Made by a program: the position numbers and the translations under genes. A stretch of 64,000 bases of DNA from Haloflavibacter putidus. Its GTDB lineage: Bacteria > Bacteroidota > Bacteroidia > Flavobacteriales > Flavobacteriaceae. Below are positions 7,496-17,413 of this stretch, in pieces (position 1 is the first letter of the stretch; each line of letters starts with the position of its first letter). The stretch covers positions 1 through 64,000 of the forward strand of contig NZ_VIAR01000006.1 of the NCBI RefSeq assembly GCF_006546625.1, given 5' to 3'. The notes beneath the pieces are model-generated. The model was not told where the DNA came from and did not search any database. It saw only the letters and a program-made list of their open reading frames with translations.

Positions 7496-9817
7496 TTACA
7501 ATCTGTTTTCGCCCTGTAAACGCACTATAAATGCATCTTTTATTCCTTTTTTACGCAATTTAAATTTATAAGCATTTGCTGCTGCCTTGGTCTTAAATTG
7601 TTTAGAATAATACCTGCGGTAACCATCTGGATAAACGTGGTGATAAACATTGTTTACTTTAGGGAATTTAATAATAGAATTATGCTTTTTAGAAGCTGCA
7701 ATCTGCACGGCGTATACTTCTTGATTACCACTAAAATCATAACTTTCTTCTAGAATTTCTTCTTTAAGCTCGGGCTTTTTTGCCTGTACAATTTTTCGCC
7801 TTTTCTCTATCTGTTTCCGCACCTCTTGCGGAGTTTCATTTTTATTTACTATAATAAATTCAGATCTGCGGTTAAGCTGGTGTTGCGCTTCGGTGCAATT
7901 AGAATTATTACCACAATTATTTATGAGTTGCGTTTCGCCATAACCTTTTCCGCTAAGGCGATCTTTGCTTATACCTTTATTTTTGAGGTAATTTAAAGTA
8001 GCTTTTGCTCTCTTTTCAGACAGAATTTTATTGTATGCATCTCCTGCCCTACTATCTGTATGCGATCTAATGTCTATTTTCATTGCCGGATACTGGCGCA
8101 ATACGGCCATTACTTTTTGTAATTCTACCTCAGCATCGGGTCTAATTTCGCTTTCGTCTAAATCAAAATAAATAGGGTCTAATTGCAATAATTTACTTAA
8201 ATCGTCGCCTTTTTCCGCTTTAGCGACACCTAAGCCGCTACCTTTTTTAAGCTGAATATCTAAGTCTATTTTCTTTTCTAACTCAGTATCCGATTGGAAA
8301 ATATCTTCTTTGGTGCTGTAACCTTCTTTAGAAGCCCGAATGATGTAGCGTTTATTACACTTAACTTTCAATTTATATTCGCCTTCTTTATTAGTACGTT
8401 GCGTGCTAATTAATTCTAAGTTTTCATCAAATAACTCTACTGTTGCATCTTCTATGGGGTCGCCACTATCTGTATCGCTAACTATGCCCGTTATATATTG
8501 TTTACAACCGGTAATTACTTTTTCTTTTTGCTTAAAAGCATAGATGTTGTCTTCTCTGTTTTCTGCTTCGCGATTGGAGGCAAAAAAACCTTTTTTTCTT
8601 TTACTGTCAATTATAAAACTAAAATCGTCTTTACTGCTGTTTATGGGTCTACCAATATTAAAAACTTCGCCTATGCTATCTTTCTTATCTATTTCTGCCA
8701 CAAAAATATCTAAACCGCCTAAACCTATATGGCCATCTGATGAGAAATAAATTTTATTTTCTTTACTGATGTAAGGAAAATTCTCGCGCCCTTCTGTATT
8801 AATGTTGCTCCCTAAATTTTCTGGTTCTCCATAAGTGCCATCTTCTTTTACTTCTACCCGGTAAATATCTGACATACCCATCGTGCCCGGCCTATCTGAA
8901 GAAAAATACAAACTTTTTTCATCTGAACTTAAAGCAGGATGTGCGGTAGAAAATTCATCGCTATTAAAAGGCAATTCTTTTGGTGTTTGCCATTCTGCAT
9001 CCAGATTCTCGCGAGTACTTGTGTAAATTTTCAAAAAGTTAATACCTTCTTCACTCTCGCCATATTTCTTTTTGTTGTAATTATTTCTAGTAAAATAAAT
9101 ACGCAAACCATCTTTGGTAATTACTGCAGATGCTTCGTGAAATTTAGAATTAATCGTTTTAGAAAGCAATTCCGGCTCTCCTTTTACTTCTAAAGAATCT
9201 ATATTTATCCCGACTTTATAAATATCTAAGTAAGGCTGATTATTCCATTCGTGAATACGCTTTACGGAAGAAGACGTAGGCCGATTAGATGCGAACAGCA
9301 ACTGGTTTTCTCCGTAAAACATAGGAGAAAAATCTGATAAATCTGAATTTATAGGAAAATCTTTAATGTCAAATTTACCCGACTGCATTTCTATAATCTC
9401 TAGATAATCGCGATCTTTTTTAAGCATTGCCACTCTAGAATCTGTCTTGTTTAAAACGTCAAACTCAAGCATAATTTCATCTGCTTTTGCATATTGCTTA
9501 TTGCTTTTTAACGCCATCGCGTACCGAAACAAGTAATCTGCTTCTAAACCCTCTGATTTAAATTTGTATAAAGCTTCATACCATTTTAGAGCCTTTTCCA
9601 GTTCGCCATTAAAATAATAGCTGTCTGCCAGTTTTTTAAAGAGATTTTCTGATTCGTAGCCATTTTCTGCCACTTCCAGATAAACTTCGCGGGCATCTAT
9701 GTAAGCATACCTGTCAAACATCTTATCGGCTTCCTCTAATTTGTCTTTTTGTGAAAAAGCTAAGAAGCTACCTCCTAAAAAGAGTAGAAGTACTAGTATA
9801 TTTTTTTGTAATTGCAT
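7496..9817 (-). CDS. OmpA-family protein with TPR, PD40, CarboxypepD-like and SPOR-like domains
   Basis: A 773-residue exported protein, third gene of the adhesin module. After a signal peptide (about 22 residues) come TPR-like repeats (about 25-140) and a PD40/WD40-like beta-propeller (about 150-430, with FSSDRPGTMGMSDIYRV motifs). Next are a carboxypeptidase-regulatory-like beta domain (about 440-520) and an OmpA peptidoglycan-binding domain (about 545-660, with HTDSRAGDAYN and LSEKRAKA). The protein ends in about 70 residues resembling SPOR (VYAVQIAASK). It starts 2 bp after the PorP/SprF gene. It probably anchors the secretion partner to the cell wall. Confidence 0.9.
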   Translation of the reverse strand: MQLQKNILVLLLFLGGSFLAFSQKDKLEEADKMFDRYAYIDAREVYLEVAENGYESENLFKKLADSYYFNGELEKALKWYEALYKFKSEGLEADYLFRYAMALKSNKQYAKADEIMLEFDVLNKTDSRVAMLKKDRDYLEIIEMQSGKFDIKDFPINSDLSDFSPMFYGENQLLFASNRPTSSSVKRIHEWNNQPYLDIYKVGINIDSLEVKGEPELLSKTINSKFHEASAVITKDGLRIYFTRNNYNKKKYGESEEGINFLKIYTSTRENLDAEWQTPKELPFNSDEFSTAHPALSSDEKSLYFSSDRPGTMGMSDIYRVEVKEDGTYGEPENLGSNINTEGRENFPYISKENKIYFSSDGHIGLGGLDIFVAEIDKKDSIGEVFNIGRPINSSKDDFSFIIDSKRKKGFFASNREAENREDNIYAFKQKEKVITGCKQYITGIVSDTDSGDPIEDATVELFDENLELISTQRTNKEGEYKLKVKCNKRYIIRASKEGYSTKEDIFQSDTELEKKIDLDIQLKKGSGLGVAKAEKGDDLSKLLQLDPIYFDLDESEIRPDAEVELQKVMAVLRQYPAMKIDIRSHTDSRAGDAYNKILSEKRAKATLNYLKNKGISKDRLSGKGYGETQLINNCGNNSNCTEAQHQLNRRSEFIIVNKNETPQEVRKQIEKRRKIVQAKKPELKEEILEESYDFSGNQEVYAVQIAASKKHNSIIKFPKVNNVYHHVYPDGYRRYYSKQFKTKAAANAYKFKLRKKGIKDAFIVRLQGENRL

Positions 9818-9819
9818 AA

Positions 9820-10755
9820 TTAAAAGAATCTAGGCGTAAGCATTTTTTGGTACTTTTTAAACAATTCGTAGCGTAAAAAGAATTCAAAACTACCGTTATT
9901 ATATTTTCCAAAATCTGTAGTATCCGTATCGTAAGCCAATCCTGCCAGAAGTCCGTCTGTAATTTGAAAACCGGCCATTCCGCTTACGGCTGCATCCCAT
10001 CTGTATGCCGCACCCAAGATAAATTTCTCATAAAACATAAAATTGGCAGACACATCTACTTGCAACGGCGCACCAGATACAGCTTTGGTCATTAAAGCAG
10101 GTTTAAATTTAAGATCTCTAGAAAAATCTATAACATAACCTGCAAGAAAGTAATAATTAATACGTTCTTTCGCCAAAGATTTTGAACCGGGTGAGCTGTC
10201 AAAATGTTTTGTTTGTAAAAGATTGGGCGCGCTTAAACCAGCATAAAATTTATCTGTATAATACATCATGCCCACACCTACTTGCGGTGAAAATTTATTA
10301 TCTATATTATTAGATTGGTAGTTAGGGTCTGAAGGGTCATAAATATTCAATTTATTATAATCTACATCCAGCAAATTTGCTCCGGCTTTTAAGCCAAAAC
10401 TAAGCTTTGCATAACGAGAAGTTTGCAAGCTATAACTAAAATTGGCATTTATAGCCGTCTCTCGCGCAGGACCAAGATTATCGTTTATAATATCTAAGCC
10501 CAAGCCAATGTTATTTCTTCCTACAGGACTGTGTACCGAAAGGTTTTGTGTAGTTGGAGCGCCATCTATTCCAACCCATTGAGAACGGTGTAAACCAACA
10601 ATGCTCAGAACTTCTCGAGAACCCGCATAAGCCGGATTTATTTGCATTTGGTTATACATATATTGGCTATACTGTGCGTCTTGTTGTGCTTGTATTTGCC
10701 AATTACCAAAGGTGCTTATTATAGCGATAAAAAGTAAAAGTACCTTGTTTTGCAT
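9820..10755 (-). CDS. PorP/SprF-family type IX secretion outer-membrane protein
   Basis: A 311-residue outer-membrane beta-barrel of the PorP/SprF family. Members assist secretion or surface attachment of proteins with type B gliding C-terminal domains through the type IX system. The ATG at 10755 gives a signal peptide (MQNKVLLLFIAIIST, cleaved after QAQ); a longer ORF start at 10797 would overlap the adhesin gene and lacks signal character. The mature start QQDAQYSQYMYNQMQINPAY is the family hallmark, and the protein ends with an aromatic strand (RFF). It lies between adhesin and OmpA genes in one leftward operon. Confidence 0.95.
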   Translation of the reverse strand: MQNKVLLLFIAIISTFGNWQIQAQQDAQYSQYMYNQMQINPAYAGSREVLSIVGLHRSQWVGIDGAPTTQNLSVHSPVGRNNIGLGLDIINDNLGPARETAINANFSYSLQTSRYAKLSFGLKAGANLLDVDYNKLNIYDPSDPNYQSNNIDNKFSPQVGVGMMYYTDKFYAGLSAPNLLQTKHFDSSPGSKSLAKERINYYFLAGYVIDFSRDLKFKPALMTKAVSGAPLQVDVSANFMFYEKFILGAAYRWDAAVSGMAGFQITDGLLAGLAYDTDTTDFGKYNNGSFEFFLRYELFKKYQKMLTPRFF

Positions 10756-10774
10756 AAACCTATGCTGTGTTTCT

Positions 10775-13700
10775 TTAATTAATGTATAAATAACCATCTA
10801 ATTTATTCAGCTTACCTTCATGGTTTCGATATTCTAAAATATAAAAATAGGTGCCGGCCGGGAGTTTTTCTCCTTTTTGTAAAGTAGCTCTACCATCGCT
10901 CAAGCCTCTAAAAACCCTTCCGTTTTGACCGTAACCTTTGGTTTCAAAAACCTTTACGCCCCAACGGTTAAATATTAGAACTTTGTTCTCCGGATAATCT
11001 TCGATACCTTCAATTAAAAAGAAATCGTTTTTCCCGTCACCATTTGGGGAAACCGCATTATAAATTTCAAAAACATTTGGGTCGTTTTCCGGAACGTAAA
11101 AACCGTCTATTTCTTCGTGTATTCCATCTGCAACCACCATGGTAGTAGTTGGATCATCGCCTTCAGTTTGAATTGCGCCATTTGGAAAGTCTGCATCGTT
11201 TTGATTAATAAACGATACGGTTTCGCCCACAGGCACATTTACCTCCCAATTACCATCTACATCTGTTTCTATAAATTGCGAAAAACCAAAAGAATCTATA
11301 ATCTCCACTTCAATATCTGCCAAGTTAAGTTCTCCGGTATTTTGAACGCCGTTATTGTTGGTGTCGTAATAAATATGACCTTTTAGCTTCTCTGGCGATT
11401 GCCCGTCTACATAAAATCCGTCAACCTCTGTTAATGTGTTGTTTTCTGTTACGTTAGAAATAGTTGGATTGTCTCCTTCTGTCTGAATAGCATTTGGTGG
11501 GAAGTCTGCATCATTAACATCAACTTCTGAAATAGTATTACCTACCGGAACTTCTACTTGCCAATTACCATCCTGATCTGTTTCTAAAGTTATTGTCGTG
11601 CCTAAAGAAGTGGTAAGCCATACGGTAACATTTGCCAAATTTGGCTCTGTATTTTCCTGTACTGCGTTAGCATTTTCATCTAAATACAAATGACCTTTTA
11701 GAATGTTTGTTGCAAGATTAGGATTGTAAAACCCATCTATTTCCTGAAAATTCCCTGTAGCTGTTACTGGAGTGGTGGTAGGATTTGTTCCTTCCGTTTG
11801 AATAGCCCCCGCAGGAAAATCGGGATCGTTTTCATTAATTTCTGAAATTGTATTTCCTGCCGGCACTAATAAAAACCAATCGCCATTTTGATCTGTTTGC
11901 AGAAAAGTGCTAACTCCCGCCGCATTCACAACTTCTATATCTACATTAGGTAAATTTGGTTCTCCCTGGTCTTGAACAGCATTTGCATTCCAATCATAAT
12001 AAAGATGTCCCGATAGTGTATTTGTGCCAACCGCGGTTTGAGCAAAGCCATCTGGTTCTTCTGCTGTTGGATTACCAGCCGCAACCATTGTAGTGGTAGG
12101 GTTGGTTCCTTGTGTTTGGCTTACTGCAAGCGGAAAATCAGGGTCTGTGAAATCTATCTCTGAAACGGTATTACCTACAGGAACGGTTATAGACCAATCG
12201 CCATTATTATTGGTAGTAATTATTTGTATATAGCCAAGAGAATTGGTGATTGCTACATCTACATTGGGTAAATTTGGTTCGTTTTCATCCTGCATTCCAT
12301 TTGCATTGGTATCGTAATATAAATGTCCGGATAGCATTTCTGTTTCAATATCTTGTACTTCAAAACCATCGTTTACCTCGCTAAGGTTTTCTCCTGCCCC
12401 AACATAAGTTGTAGTTGGGTCTGTACCTTCGGTTTGAATAGCGCCTAAAGGAAATTCAGGATCTGTATTATCTATGTCTGATGTAGTATTTCCTTCCGGT
12501 ATGCTTATACTCCAATCGCCATCTTGATTTGTGGTTACGATAGTTGTCAAACCCAAAACATTGGTAATTGTCACATCTACGTTAATAAGATTAGGTTCTC
12601 CCTGATCTTGGTTACTATTGGCATTTGTATCAAAATATAAATGACCAGAAAGTATTCCTGTTCCCGTATTGGGAAGTGTAAACCCGTCTGGAGTTTCAAC
12701 ATTTGCTACATTGGATAATACATTGGTAGTAGTTGGGTTTGTTCCTTGGGTTTGCACTACTGCAGTAGGAAAATCTGGATCTGTAAAATCTATAGAAGAG
12801 GTTGTATTTCCTTCCGGAACTTCTACCATCCAATTTCCTTGGTTGTTGGTTACTACATTAAAAGTAACCCCAACTGAACTTGTTATGCTAACATCTATGT
12901 TTGGAAGGTTTGGCTCGCTTACATCTTGAACTCCGTTAGCGTTGGTATCGTAATAAAGATGACCGCTTAAATTACCAGTTTGCAATTGATCTACATAAAA
13001 ACCATCGTTTTGGTGATTGTCACTTTCGTTGGTTACCATAAAAACAGTAGGATTTGTACCCTCTGTTTGAATTGCGCCGGCAGGAAAATCTATATCGTTT
13101 TCGTCTACCAAAACACTTACCGGACCAATTGGCGCTGTAAAAGACCAATTACCATCTGCATCTGTTATTAAAGTTTGGGTAGTGCCGTTTACGATTTCTA
13201 CCAATACAGAAATATTTGCCAAATCTGGCTCTCCTAATTCTTGGTTAGCGTTACCGTTTGTGTCGTAATAAACATGTCCGGTTAATTCTCCTTCTCCAGA
13301 GAATCCGTCTTTTTCCGTAAAGATACTTTGATTGTTTAACACAGTAGCGTAACTGGGATTCGTACCTTCTGTTTGTAAGGCTCCAGTAGGAAAATCGGGA
13401 TCGGTTTCGTCTATAGTAATCGTCACATCGCCAACCGGCAAATCTGCGCTCCAGTCGCCATTGGCATTTGTAACCACTGTATGGGTATTGTTTAAAGCAT
13501 CTGTAATATTTACATCTACATTTGGCATACCCGGCTCGTTGTTATTTTGAGTACCGTTGCCATTTACGTCATAATAGACACGACCACTCAAGCTTCCTTG
13601 TTCAAAAAAGCCGTCATTTTCCGTAAAGGTATTTTGATTAATTATAACGGTATGCGTGCTCGGATTTGTTCCTTCTGTTTGAATTGCACCCGTGGGGAAA

Positions 13701-15607
13701 TCTGAATCATTTTCGTTGATGCTTACTACTGTAGCTCCTATTGGTCCGGTATAATTCCAGTCGCCATTGGCATCTGTTGTTAAAACGGTAGAAACTGCCA
13801 AGGTTTGATTAGTTATTTCTACTTCCACATTGGGCATATCTGGCTCTGAACTGTCTTGTGTACTATTACCGTTAACATCAAAATAAAGGTGACCGGTTAT
13901 GGTTCCTTCTTCAAAAAAACCATCGTTTTCACTAAAAACCATCTGGTTATTAATAACGGTTGTAGTGGTTGGGTTAGTACCTTCTGTTTGAATAGCTCCT
14001 TGAGGAAAATCAGAATCTGTTTCATCTATATTTATCAAGGCATCGCCAATAGGTAAATTTACGCTCCAGTTTCCGTTGGCATCAGTAACAAGCGTTTGTG
14101 TATTATTTAAAGCATCTGTAATGTTTACATTTACATCTGGCATGTCTGGCTCGCTGCTATCTTGCGTACCGTTGCCGTTAGAATCAAAATATAAATGCCC
14201 GCTTAACGTACCTTGTTCAAAGAATCCGTCATTCTCAGTAAAAACACTCTGATTAATTATAACGGTATGCGTACTTGGATTGGTACCTTCTGTTTGAATT
14301 GCACCCGTTGGGAAGTCTGCATCATTTTGATTAATAGTAACGGTAGAGGGGCCAACCGGACCGGTATACGACCAATTACCGCTGGCATCTGTAAATACAC
14401 TTGCAGTCACACCGGTGGGTGTATTATTTATTACTACTTCTATATTTGGCATATCTGGCTCTGCACTGTCTTGCGTGCCATTACCATTTACGTCAAAATA
14501 TAAATGACCGGTTAAGGTTCCTTCTTGAAAAAAGCCATCGTTTTCACTAAAAACCGTTTGATTATTGATAACGGTTGTGGTAGTAGGATTAGTACCTTCG
14601 GTTTGCACGGCCCCGACAGGAAAATCAGGATCAGTTTCGTCTATATTTGCTATTGTTTCGCCCGCGGGCACCAAAGCTAGCCAATTTCCATTTGCATTGG
14701 TTGCAACAATTTGCGTATTACCAAAAACATCTGTAACCTTAACATTTACATCTGGCATATCTGGTTCTAAATTATCTTGAGTACCATTACCATTCCAATC
14801 AAAATATAAATGACCGGTTAAATAACCTTCCGGATAAAAACCATCATTTTCTGTAAAGGTACTTGTATTTGCTATGACGTTGGCTGTACTCGGGTCTGTT
14901 CCTTCTGTTTGGGTAGCACCGGTAGGAAAATCAGGATCGTTATCATCTATATCTATTGTTGCTTGGGCTGCGGTAACTGTTGCTGCCCAATTTCCTGAAG
15001 CATCTGTTGTAACAATAACCGGTGGGTTATTGAAAGGATCGCTAACTTTAACATCTACATTTGGCATATCTGGTTCAGTAATGTCTTGCGTGCCATTACC
15101 GTTTAAATCAAAATATAAATGACCAGAAACTTCCCCTACAAAGTAAAAACCATCTTTTCCGCCAAAGTTTGTCTGCCCGTCAACAGCAACAATGGTATTG
15201 GGATCTCCACCGTTATTACTGGGCGTACTTGGGTTATCTCCTTCTGTGTGAATGGCACCAAAAGGCAAATCTGTAATATCTACGTAAATGGTTACCATTC
15301 CCGGAATAACATAGGCAAGCCAGTCTCCATTAGCATTTGTGGTAACTGCTTGAGAGCCGGCAGCATCTATTAAAATCATATCAATGCTTTCCATGCCAGG
15401 TTCAAAGCTATCTTGGGTACCGTTACCGTTAACATCTTTATACACGCGACCATTTACCATAGCGGTTGCAGTATCTTGCACAGCAATTTTGTGCCCCGGC
15501 TGCCAGTTTATAGCGGGAATATCTTGTACAACCTGGGCGGTAGTCAAGGAAGAGATAAAAATAAAAAAGAACAAAATAGAATTTAGACGCGTAAATGTTC
15601 TTTTCAT
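10775..15607 (-). CDS. Giant repeat adhesin with gliding-type C-terminal domain (T9SS cargo)
   Basis: A 1610-residue surface protein: signal peptide (residues 1-24), then 14 tandem repeats of about 105 residues, then a C-terminal domain starting near residue 1510 with VSPNGDGKNDFF, the gliding-motility-associated (TIGR04131/CHU_C, type B) signal for type IX secretion. Each repeat opens with a calcium-binding-like DxNGNGTQD loop followed by EPDMPNVDV and ends with GAIQTEGTNPTT and an NDGFY strand, resembling SdrD_B Cna-type repeats. A -7 element precedes it and PorP/SprF and OmpA genes follow. Role inferred: adhesion or gliding-surface protein. The ligand is unknown. Confidence 0.92.
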   Translation of the reverse strand: MKRTFTRLNSILFFFIFISSLTTAQVVQDIPAINWQPGHKIAVQDTATAMVNGRVYKDVNGNGTQDSFEPGMESIDMILIDAAGSQAVTTNANGDWLAYVIPGMVTIYVDITDLPFGAIHTEGDNPSTPSNNGGDPNTIVAVDGQTNFGGKDGFYFVGEVSGHLYFDLNGNGTQDITEPDMPNVDVKVSDPFNNPPVIVTTDASGNWAATVTAAQATIDIDDNDPDFPTGATQTEGTDPSTANVIANTSTFTENDGFYPEGYLTGHLYFDWNGNGTQDNLEPDMPDVNVKVTDVFGNTQIVATNANGNWLALVPAGETIANIDETDPDFPVGAVQTEGTNPTTTTVINNQTVFSENDGFFQEGTLTGHLYFDVNGNGTQDSAEPDMPNIEVVINNTPTGVTASVFTDASGNWSYTGPVGPSTVTINQNDADFPTGAIQTEGTNPSTHTVIINQSVFTENDGFFEQGTLSGHLYFDSNGNGTQDSSEPDMPDVNVNITDALNNTQTLVTDANGNWSVNLPIGDALINIDETDSDFPQGAIQTEGTNPTTTTVINNQMVFSENDGFFEEGTITGHLYFDVNGNSTQDSSEPDMPNVEVEITNQTLAVSTVLTTDANGDWNYTGPIGATVVSINENDSDFPTGAIQTEGTNPSTHTVIINQNTFTENDGFFEQGSLSGRVYYDVNGNGTQNNNEPGMPNVDVNITDALNNTHTVVTNANGDWSADLPVGDVTITIDETDPDFPTGALQTEGTNPSYATVLNNQSIFTEKDGFSGEGELTGHVYYDTNGNANQELGEPDLANISVLVEIVNGTTQTLITDADGNWSFTAPIGPVSVLVDENDIDFPAGAIQTEGTNPTVFMVTNESDNHQNDGFYVDQLQTGNLSGHLYYDTNANGVQDVSEPNLPNIDVSITSSVGVTFNVVTNNQGNWMVEVPEGNTTSSIDFTDPDFPTAVVQTQGTNPTTTNVLSNVANVETPDGFTLPNTGTGILSGHLYFDTNANSNQDQGEPNLINVDVTITNVLGLTTIVTTNQDGDWSISIPEGNTTSDIDNTDPEFPLGAIQTEGTDPTTTYVGAGENLSEVNDGFEVQDIETEMLSGHLYYDTNANGMQDENEPNLPNVDVAITNSLGYIQIITTNNNGDWSITVPVGNTVSEIDFTDPDFPLAVSQTQGTNPTTTMVAAGNPTAEEPDGFAQTAVGTNTLSGHLYYDWNANAVQDQGEPNLPNVDIEVVNAAGVSTFLQTDQNGDWFLLVPAGNTISEINENDPDFPAGAIQTEGTNPTTTPVTATGNFQEIDGFYNPNLATNILKGHLYLDENANAVQENTEPNLANVTVWLTTSLGTTITLETDQDGNWQVEVPVGNTISEVDVNDADFPPNAIQTEGDNPTISNVTENNTLTEVDGFYVDGQSPEKLKGHIYYDTNNNGVQNTGELNLADIEVEIIDSFGFSQFIETDVDGNWEVNVPVGETVSFINQNDADFPNGAIQTEGDDPTTTMVVADGIHEEIDGFYVPENDPNVFEIYNAVSPNGDGKNDFFLIEGIEDYPENKVLIFNRWGVKVFETKGYGQNGRVFRGLSDGRATLQKGEKLPAGTYFYILEYRNHEGKLNKLDGYLYIN
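11095..15470 (-). repeat. Fourteen tandem coding repeats of about 310 bp in the adhesin
   Basis: Within the adhesin gene the QTEG/QTQG/HTEG motif recurs 14 times and the DxNGNxxQD motif recurs in step, giving a period near 105 codons. Repeats in the first half (promoter-proximal) are most alike and alternate between two sub-types ending THTV and TTTV. Later repeats carry variable linkers and NANxxQD in place of NGNGTQD. The similarity at DNA level makes copy-number change by recombination likely. Confidence 0.88.
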
Positions 15608-15643
15608 AAATTTTATTGATTAGCAGAGTGGTTTACAAAAGTC

Positions 15644-15651
15644 CAAATTTA
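15644..15651 (-). promoter_or_regulatory. -7 element of the adhesin operon
   Basis: Minus-strand TAAATTTG (TAnnTTTG) lies 36 bp before the adhesin ATG. No TTG at the ideal distance, so support is partial. Confidence 0.45.
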
Positions 15652-15781
15652 TCATAAACCATTTAATATTCCATAATAAATATTAAAATTACGTAAAATA
15701 ATCGATAAAAAAACTCTTTTGACAGTCAAATAAGTTTTTTTATTATAATGCTTTCTTAAATAACTTCAATAAAAATAGCAC

Positions 15782-15811
15782 TTGGCAAAAGGTGCGAAAA
15801 GAATATATTTG
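15782..15811 (+). promoter_or_regulatory. Consensus Bacteroidota promoter of prfC
   Basis: TTG at 15782-15784, exactly 19 bp spacer, then TATATTTG at 15804-15811. The expected transcript start, about four bases past the -7 element, falls at or next to the prfC ATG at 15816, so the mRNA would be almost leaderless. Confidence 0.8.
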
Positions 15812-15815
15812 CAAC

Positions 15816-17402
15816 ATGAAATTATCGAAAGAAATAAATAGAAGAAGAACATTTGGAATTATCTCGCATCCCGATGCCGGTAAAACCACTTTAACCGAAA
15901 AATTATTGCTTTTTGGAGGCGCAATACAAGAAGCAGGAGCAGTAAAATCTAACAAAGCCAAAAAAGGTGCTACCAGTGACTTTATGGAAATTGAACGCCA
16001 ACGTGGTATTTCGGTAGCCACATCTGTTTTGGCCTTTGAGTATAAAGACATTAAAATAAATATTCTTGATACACCCGGACACAAAGATTTTGCCGAGGAT
16101 ACTTTTAGAACCCTTACCGCTGTAGATAGTGTAATTGTGGTGATAGATGTAGCAAAAGGTGTGGAAGCCCAAACCGAAAAACTGGTAGAAGTTTGCCGTA
16201 TGCGCAAAATACCAATGCTAGTTTTTATCAATAAATTGGACAGAGAAGGGAAAGATGCTTTTGATTTGTTAGATGAAATAGAGCAAAAATTACACCTAAA
16301 AGTTACACCCTTAAGTTACCCAATTGGAATGGGTTATGATTTTAAAGGAATTTATAATATTTGGGAACAAAATATAAATTTATTTACCGGCGACCCTAGA
16401 AAAGATATTGAAGATACCATAGAAATTAAAGATTTAGCCACGCCGGAGTTAGATGAATTAATTGGCAAGGATGCAGCCCAAGACCTACGCGAAGAAGTAG
16501 AGCTTGCACAAGGAGTTTACCCAGATTTCGATAAAAACGCTTATATTAATGGCGATTTACAACCGGTTTTCTTTGGTTCTGCTTTAAACAATTTTGGCGT
16601 TCGCGAACTATTAGATTGTTTTATCACAATAGCTCCGCCCCCATTACCAAAAGTGAGCGAAGAGCGTGAAGTAAGGCCTGAAGAGGAAAAATTTACCGGT
16701 TTTGTTTTTAAAATTCATGCCAATATGGATCCGAAGCATCGCGATAGATTGGCTTTTGTTAAAATTGTGTCGGGTAAATTTGAAAGAAACGTACCTTATC
16801 TTCACGTAAGAAATAATAAAAAGCTGCGCTTCTCTAGTCCTAATGCATTCTTTGCGGAAAAAAAGGAAATTGTAGATGTGTCCTATCCGGGAGATATTGT
16901 TGGTTTACATGATACCGGAAATTTTAAAATTGGAGACACTTTAACCGAGGGTGAACAGATGCATTTTAAAGGCATACCCAGTTTCTCTCCAGAACATTTT
17001 AGGTATATTAATAATGCAGACCCAATGAAATCTAAACAACTTGAAAAAGGAGTAGATCAATTAATGGATGAAGGAGTTGCGCAACTGTTTAAACTAGAAA
17101 TTAATAATAGAAAAATTATTGGAACGGTTGGCGCTTTGCAGTTTGAGGTTATTCAATACCGATTGGAACACGAATATGGTGCAAAATGCACCTACGAAAA
17201 CCTAAATGTACATAAAGCCTGTTGGGTAGAACCCGAAGATGAAAAAAGTGAAGAGTTTAAAGAATTTAAACGTGTTAAAAATAAATTTCTAGCAAAAGAC
17301 AAAAAAGGACAGTTAGTATTTTTAGCAGATTCTTCTTTTTCTTTACAGATGACCCAGCAAAAATACAAGAATATTAAATTTCACTATACATCAGAATTTT
17401 AA
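15816..17402 (+). CDS. prfC: Peptide chain release factor 3
   Basis: A 528-residue translational GTPase that recycles RF1/RF2 from the ribosome after termination. The N-terminus MKLSKEINRRRTFGIISHPDAGKTT contains the G1 loop SHPDAGKT; later GTPase motifs are RQRGIS, DTPGHKDF and NKLDREG. Length matches E. coli RF3. I start at 15816 because it aligns with known RF3 N-termini; the in-frame ATG at 15792 precedes the -7 promoter element. The terminator at 17414-17448 closes the transcript, so prfC is monocistronic. Confidence 0.97.
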   Translation: MKLSKEINRRRTFGIISHPDAGKTTLTEKLLLFGGAIQEAGAVKSNKAKKGATSDFMEIERQRGISVATSVLAFEYKDIKINILDTPGHKDFAEDTFRTLTAVDSVIVVIDVAKGVEAQTEKLVEVCRMRKIPMLVFINKLDREGKDAFDLLDEIEQKLHLKVTPLSYPIGMGYDFKGIYNIWEQNINLFTGDPRKDIEDTIEIKDLATPELDELIGKDAAQDLREEVELAQGVYPDFDKNAYINGDLQPVFFGSALNNFGVRELLDCFITIAPPPLPKVSEEREVRPEEEKFTGFVFKIHANMDPKHRDRLAFVKIVSGKFERNVPYLHVRNNKKLRFSSPNAFFAEKKEIVDVSYPGDIVGLHDTGNFKIGDTLTEGEQMHFKGIPSFSPEHFRYINNADPMKSKQLEKGVDQLMDEGVAQLFKLEINNRKIIGTVGALQFEVIQYRLEHEYGAKCTYENLNVHKACWVEPEDEKSEEFKEFKRVKNKFLAKDKKGQLVFLADSSFSLQMTQQKYKNIKFHYTSEF

Positions 17403-17413
17403 AGCGTAACTAT

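Noticed and set aside
11095-15470. Plus-strand ORFs opposite the adhesin
   Set aside because: Several open frames are shadows of the repeat-coding strand and recur with its period.
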